Positions 60,928 through 64,000 of a DNA stretch of 64,000 nucleotides are shown piece by piece. The notes beneath the pieces are model-generated. The model did no database searches. It saw nothing but the letters and a program-made list of their open reading frames with translations, and was not told the origin of the DNA. How positions within the stretch are numbered: position 1 is the stretch's first letter; each line of letters starts with the position of its first letter. Made by a program: the position numbers and the translations under genes. Where the stretch lies: assembly GCF_025629245.1 (NCBI RefSeq), contig NZ_JANZXN010000015.1, positions 228,614 through 292,613 of the forward strand, in the 5' to 3' direction. This DNA is from Natronobiforma cellulositropha (lineage in GTDB: Archaea > Halobacteriota > Halobacteria > Halobacteriales > Natrialbaceae).

Positions 60928-61695
60928 ATGCTCGAGCGCGTCTGTCTCTACCGGGCCCCGACGACCGTCTGCGACGTCGACGCCGTCGCCGACTGGCTAC
61001 GCGACCGTCTCGCGACTCCCGTCTCCATCCGTGAGCGCTTTCTCGAGCGCCACCGGAGCGACGACCTCGCCGAACACTTCGCACGGGCGCGGGTGCGCTC
61101 GCCGTACGACCGCGAGACGGGGAACACGATGCTCGGAACGATCCGGTACGAAGAGCGCGCACTCGAGCAGCCCGAATGCACGGGTGGCGTCCTCTACGAC
61201 GGTTCGCAGGTCGCGCGGGCGCTCAACGTGGTCCTCCCCGCCGACGAACGCTCGCTCGAGACCGCCCACGTCGTCTTCCTCGACCGGGCGCTCGCGACCT
61301 GGGGCGACCACGACGGCCGCTGGCACAAACGGGTGAGTGTCCTCGGCCATCCGACGCTGCTCTCGGTCCCTGGACTCTACGAAGCACCGGCGAAACCGGA
61401 GGCGTACTACAAAGCACAGCAGAGTCAGGCCCTGCTCTCGGGTGACGCCCCGCCGCGGGAGGTCCTCGAGAGCACCGTCGACGGCGAGTTCCTCGTCGAA
61501 GACGACCCCCGAACCACCGAGGCACTCTGTGGCTACGCCCTGCAGGCGGTCCACTACCTCGAGACGGGCGAGGCGTTCTGTGACGACGAGCGCTGTCGCC
61601 TCTCCAACGCCCACTACCACGAAACGCTGATCCAGGCACAGCTTCGCGAGCCCGAGTTCTGTCCGCGCCACGCCCGCCGGTACGCACTCGAGTGA
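60928..61695 (+). CDS. DUF6775-like putative metallopeptidase
   Basis: The 255-residue product has the pattern I recall for DUF6775: SPYDRETGNTMLGTIRYEER, GGVLYDGSQVARALN, WGDHDGRWHKRVSVLGHPTL, VPGLYEAPAKPEAYY and the Cys/His-rich C-terminus (EAFCDDERCRLSNAHYHE, FCPRHARRY). The family is listed as putative metallopeptidases; the activity is unproven. I chose ATG 60928 (MLERVCLYRAP); ATG 60916 and GTG 60904 are alternatives. Confidence 0.85.
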   Translation: MLERVCLYRAPTTVCDVDAVADWLRDRLATPVSIRERFLERHRSDDLAEHFARARVRSPYDRETGNTMLGTIRYEERALEQPECTGGVLYDGSQVARALNVVLPADERSLETAHVVFLDRALATWGDHDGRWHKRVSVLGHPTLLSVPGLYEAPAKPEAYYKAQQSQALLSGDAPPREVLESTVDGEFLVEDDPRTTEALCGYALQAVHYLETGEAFCDDERCRLSNAHYHETLIQAQLREPEFCPRHARRYALE

Positions 61696-61780
61696 GTTCG
61701 CTCCGGGCGGCCGTGAGAACTCGCGACCGGCGGACGACGCAAACCGGTGGTCCCTTCCGCTCGACGCCCCTCTTCGACCC

Positions 61781-62188
61781 ATGGACGACCCGTTCACCGT
61801 CGACGTCCACGTTCGCTACAACGACCTCGACACCTACGACCACGTCAACAACGCCGTCTACGCGACCTACCTGGAAGAGGCGCGCATCGCCTACCTCCAC
61901 GAGGTCCTCGAGAGCGACCTCGAGACGTTCACGTTCGTCGTTGCCGACCTCGCCCTCTCGTTCGAACGTCCCGTGACGCTCACCGACGACCTCTCGGTGG
62001 CACTCGAGACGACGAGTCTCGGCCGTGCGAGTCTGACGATGGCCTACGAACTCACCGTCGGTGGCGGCGAGCGCGTCGCGACCGGTGAGACCACGCTGGT
62101 ACACGTCGACCCCGAAGAGAAGCGGCCAGCATCGATCCCCGACGACGTTCGCGAGCGGGTCCTCGCCTACGAGGGACTCGAGGCGTAG
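61781..62188 (+). CDS. Hotdog-fold acyl-CoA thioesterase
   Basis: The 135-residue protein is of the 4HBT/FadM type: VRYNDLDTYDHVNNAVYATYLEEAR carries the catalytic Asp and the Asn-Asn-helix start. Thioesterase substrates in haloarchaea are not known. Confidence 0.93.
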   Translation: MDDPFTVDVHVRYNDLDTYDHVNNAVYATYLEEARIAYLHEVLESDLETFTFVVADLALSFERPVTLTDDLSVALETTSLGRASLTMAYELTVGGGERVATGETTLVHVDPEEKRPASIPDDVRERVLAYEGLEA

Positions 62189-62230
62189 CAGTCGGTACTC
62201 ACCCGCCAGTCAGCCGAAGACGCCCACCAG

Positions 62231-62911
62231 CTAGCGGACGCGTCCGCCGGTCAGCCGAACCACACCACCGGTGTGCGTCTCGTGGGCGAGTGCCGCAGAC
62301 CGTTCTCGCAGGCGCGCGTGAGCACTCGAGATTCGCCCGTCGAGCAGCCGTCTCGGATCGCGCTCGTAGCGAAGGCGCGTCGTCGGCGGCGTCGAGAGGA
62401 CGACCACGGCGTGAAACAGTGCGTTCACCGGCGGCGCGTACCACGCTTCGCTGCTGGCGGCGTTGACGAGGACGACGTGGCCGCCCGGCCCGACGAGGCC
62501 ACACCAGTCGTCGACCGCACACGCTGGCTTCTCGAGCATCCCCGTCACGAACGTCGCGAGCACGGCGTCACAGCGCTCGAGCGGCGGGGCGGTCGCGTCA
62601 CCGCGGACGACCTGTACGTGCGGGTAGTCGGCGGTGAGCGCCTGCGCCCGTCTGAGCACCGGCTCGGTGAAGTCGACGCCGATTACGGTTCCCTCGGGAC
62701 CGACGCGCTCGGCCAGATAGGGCAGGTTCGCACCCGTCCCACAGCCCATCTCGACGACCGTGTCGCCGCGCTCGAGTCGACAGGCGTCGGCGGCGCGCGC
62801 TCTGAGTGCGGCGATGCCCGGAGTCCGTCGCGCCAGCAGGTCGTAGAGGCGCGCCCACCGGCCGTAGAACGCCTGTGCGTCTTCGTCGCGCTCGCCGCTG
62901 CGATCACGCAT
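62231..62911 (-). CDS. Class I SAM-dependent methyltransferase
   Basis: The 226-residue protein has motif I VVEMGCGTGANLPYLAERVG (about 52-60), acidic VIGVDFTEPVL, and motif II/III VQVVRGDATAPPLERCDAVL. It resembles small-molecule or lipid (UbiE-like) methyltransferases. Confidence 0.9.
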   Translation of the reverse strand: MRDRSGERDEDAQAFYGRWARLYDLLARRTPGIAALRARAADACRLERGDTVVEMGCGTGANLPYLAERVGPEGTVIGVDFTEPVLRRAQALTADYPHVQVVRGDATAPPLERCDAVLATFVTGMLEKPACAVDDWCGLVGPGGHVVLVNAASSEAWYAPPVNALFHAVVVLSTPPTTRLRYERDPRRLLDGRISSAHARLRERSAALAHETHTGGVVRLTGGRVR

Positions 62912-62924
62912 AGCTACCCGTCAC

Positions 62925-63827
62925 TCACGAGAGGAGGCGTTGAATCGTTTCCGCCACGGACTCCGGGTCGGGACCGAGGACGTACGTGATCGGCTCGATG
63001 CCGTCGGCACCCGTCTGATAGAGCACCGTCGCCTCGGGGTGGTCCTCGATGGCCGCGCCGACGCTCGAGGCGACGTCACCCGACTCGTCGAACTCTGCCG
63101 CGACGTGGCCCGCGTCCTCGAGCGCTGCCACCAGCTCCGGATCGTACCTGATGTTGCCCGCCGCTGCGGCCTCAGATCCGTGCCGACGCGCCGCGAGGAG
63201 GACGCTCGCGACGTGGCCGGAGACGCCGAACTCGGGTTCGCCCGGAATCGTCGCCTTCCCCTTCACGTCGAAGATGCGCCCCGGCACGCCCGCGACGTCG
63301 TCGACGTCCGTCGCGTCGGGCACGCACGCGACGAGGTTCGACCCGACGGCGGGGAGCAGTCCCGCGAACCCGCTCGCGTTCTCGAGACTGCGAAGGCCGC
63401 GCCGGAGCGAGGAGAGCACCCGCTCGCTCGTGCGTAAGTCGCTGTCGGGGTCGTGGACGCGAAAGCCGGCGTCGTGTGCCGTGAGCGCCGGGACAGCGTC
63501 CTCGTGGAGGGCTGCGAGAACGTCGCCCCCGGTCTCGAGTTCGCGGATCAACACTTCGATCTCGACGAGCGCCTGGACCGGGGTGACGTCACCGCTCGCC
63601 AGCCCGTCTGCGAGCTGGGTAACCAGTGCGTCGACGCGCTCGTCGGTGGCGATCTCTTCGTTGATCGTGACGTCCCCGTGGGCGTACTTCGACACCGCGC
63701 TCTGGCTGATCCCGAGCACCTCGGCGACGTCGCTCTGGGTGAGTCCCTGGGACCTGAGTTCGCCGGCCAGCTGCGAGCGGACGGTGGGTAAGAACTCCTC
63801 GACGACGATCTCTTCGACGAATTTCAT
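62925..63827 (-). CDS. ThiR-type thiamine regulator (HTH + ThiN)
   Basis: The 300-residue protein has an Xre-type helix-turn-helix (LRSQGLTQSDVAEVLGISQ, then SAVSKYAHGDV at about 25-55) and, from about residue 130, a ThiN domain (SNLVACVPDATDVDDVAGVP, FGVSGHVASVLLAARRHGSE, NIRYDPELVAALEDAG). ThiN alone makes or binds thiamine phosphate; with an HTH it is the archaeal ThiR repressor that senses thiamine phosphates. thi4 at 57.9 kb is a plausible target. The tail of the window, 63828-64000, shows no gene I can support. Confidence 0.9.
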   Translation of the reverse strand: MKFVEEIVVEEFLPTVRSQLAGELRSQGLTQSDVAEVLGISQSAVSKYAHGDVTINEEIATDERVDALVTQLADGLASGDVTPVQALVEIEVLIRELETGGDVLAALHEDAVPALTAHDAGFRVHDPDSDLRTSERVLSSLRRGLRSLENASGFAGLLPAVGSNLVACVPDATDVDDVAGVPGRIFDVKGKATIPGEPEFGVSGHVASVLLAARRHGSEAAAAGNIRYDPELVAALEDAGHVAAEFDESGDVASSVGAAIEDHPEATVLYQTGADGIEPITYVLGPDPESVAETIQRLLS

Positions 63828-64000
63828 TCAGTGGCCGTGGATAAGGGACCCCGGGGAATAACTCTGCGGTCGTGAACCGACGGAGGGTCCGGGAGAGGGT
63901 GTCATACAATTCATCTCATGCCACGAGCTTGGTTCGACCCGGATTTTCACCCTGTTCGTAGTTCGTGATGGCAACGATCACTCGGAGACACAGTCCAAGA

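Noticed and set aside
63828..64000. A gene start at the right edge (ATG at 63969)
   Set aside because: Only ten codons are visible and there is no promoter or family evidence.

Overview
The window is a haloarchaeal chromosome segment, roughly two-thirds G+C. The evidence is protein-level: haloarchaeal HalOD1, UPF0212 and proteasome beta genes, acidic proteins, twin-arginine lipoproteins, archaeal TATA boxes 25-30 bp before leaderless starts, a bacterial-type LeuRS and many GTG starts. CTCGAG is very common and CTAG rare, which fits Natrialbales-like genomes, but no species can be named. No rRNA, insertion sequence, integrase or cas gene is visible.

Layout. 1-14.2 kb: a partial membrane gene, a chemotaxis transducer, leuS, a HalOD1 protein, a DnaJ-domain protein, a DUF420 membrane protein, an ABC-2 exporter, a TrmB-like sensor domain without its HTH, an F420/LLM oxidoreductase, then a CRISPR array of 37 repeats with no cas genes nearby. 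14.2-19.9 kb: two small proteins, an HxlR regulator, a NatA/NatB-type ABC operon in which one permease is fused to a PrsW-like intramembrane protease, and a response regulator.

19.9-32.7 kb is a urea-nitrogen island. The urease operon ureBCAGDEF runs leftward. nikR and a His-rich metal-binding lipoprotein are divergent from one another over a promoter region rich in palindromes. A five-gene urea-type ABC transporter (urtABCDE) runs rightward and is preceded by a 27-codon reading frame coupled to urtA by an ATGA overlap. Together these genes would import urea, capture nickel, assemble urease and release ammonia.

32.7-43.9 kb is mostly housekeeping: a CBS-domain regulator, UPF0212, psmB, a lipoprotein, a Gfo/Idh oxidoreductase, a DUF389 membrane protein, an eIF2B-like protein, an Mrp-type Fe-S carrier and a uracil-DNA glycosylase. 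43.9-51.0 kb carries two tRNA-Ser genes (UGA and CGA), each followed by repeat units that re-create the tRNA 3' end inside a pair of hairpins. Between them lie an apparently iron-regulated unknown gene, ppc, a hydrolase and a MoxR ATPase. 51-64 kb: a 968-residue membrane protein with about 13 DUF1508-like repeats, a coenzyme A biosynthesis ligase, a flippase, thi4, a histidine kinase, a DUF6775-like metallopeptidase, a thioesterase, a methyltransferase and a ThiR-type regulator.

The observations I rate highest are the tRNA-Ser tail elements (same predicted fold, different sequence, arms matched to their own tRNA), the coupled leader ORF before urtA, the repeat-rich DUF1508 protein, and the iron-box gene.
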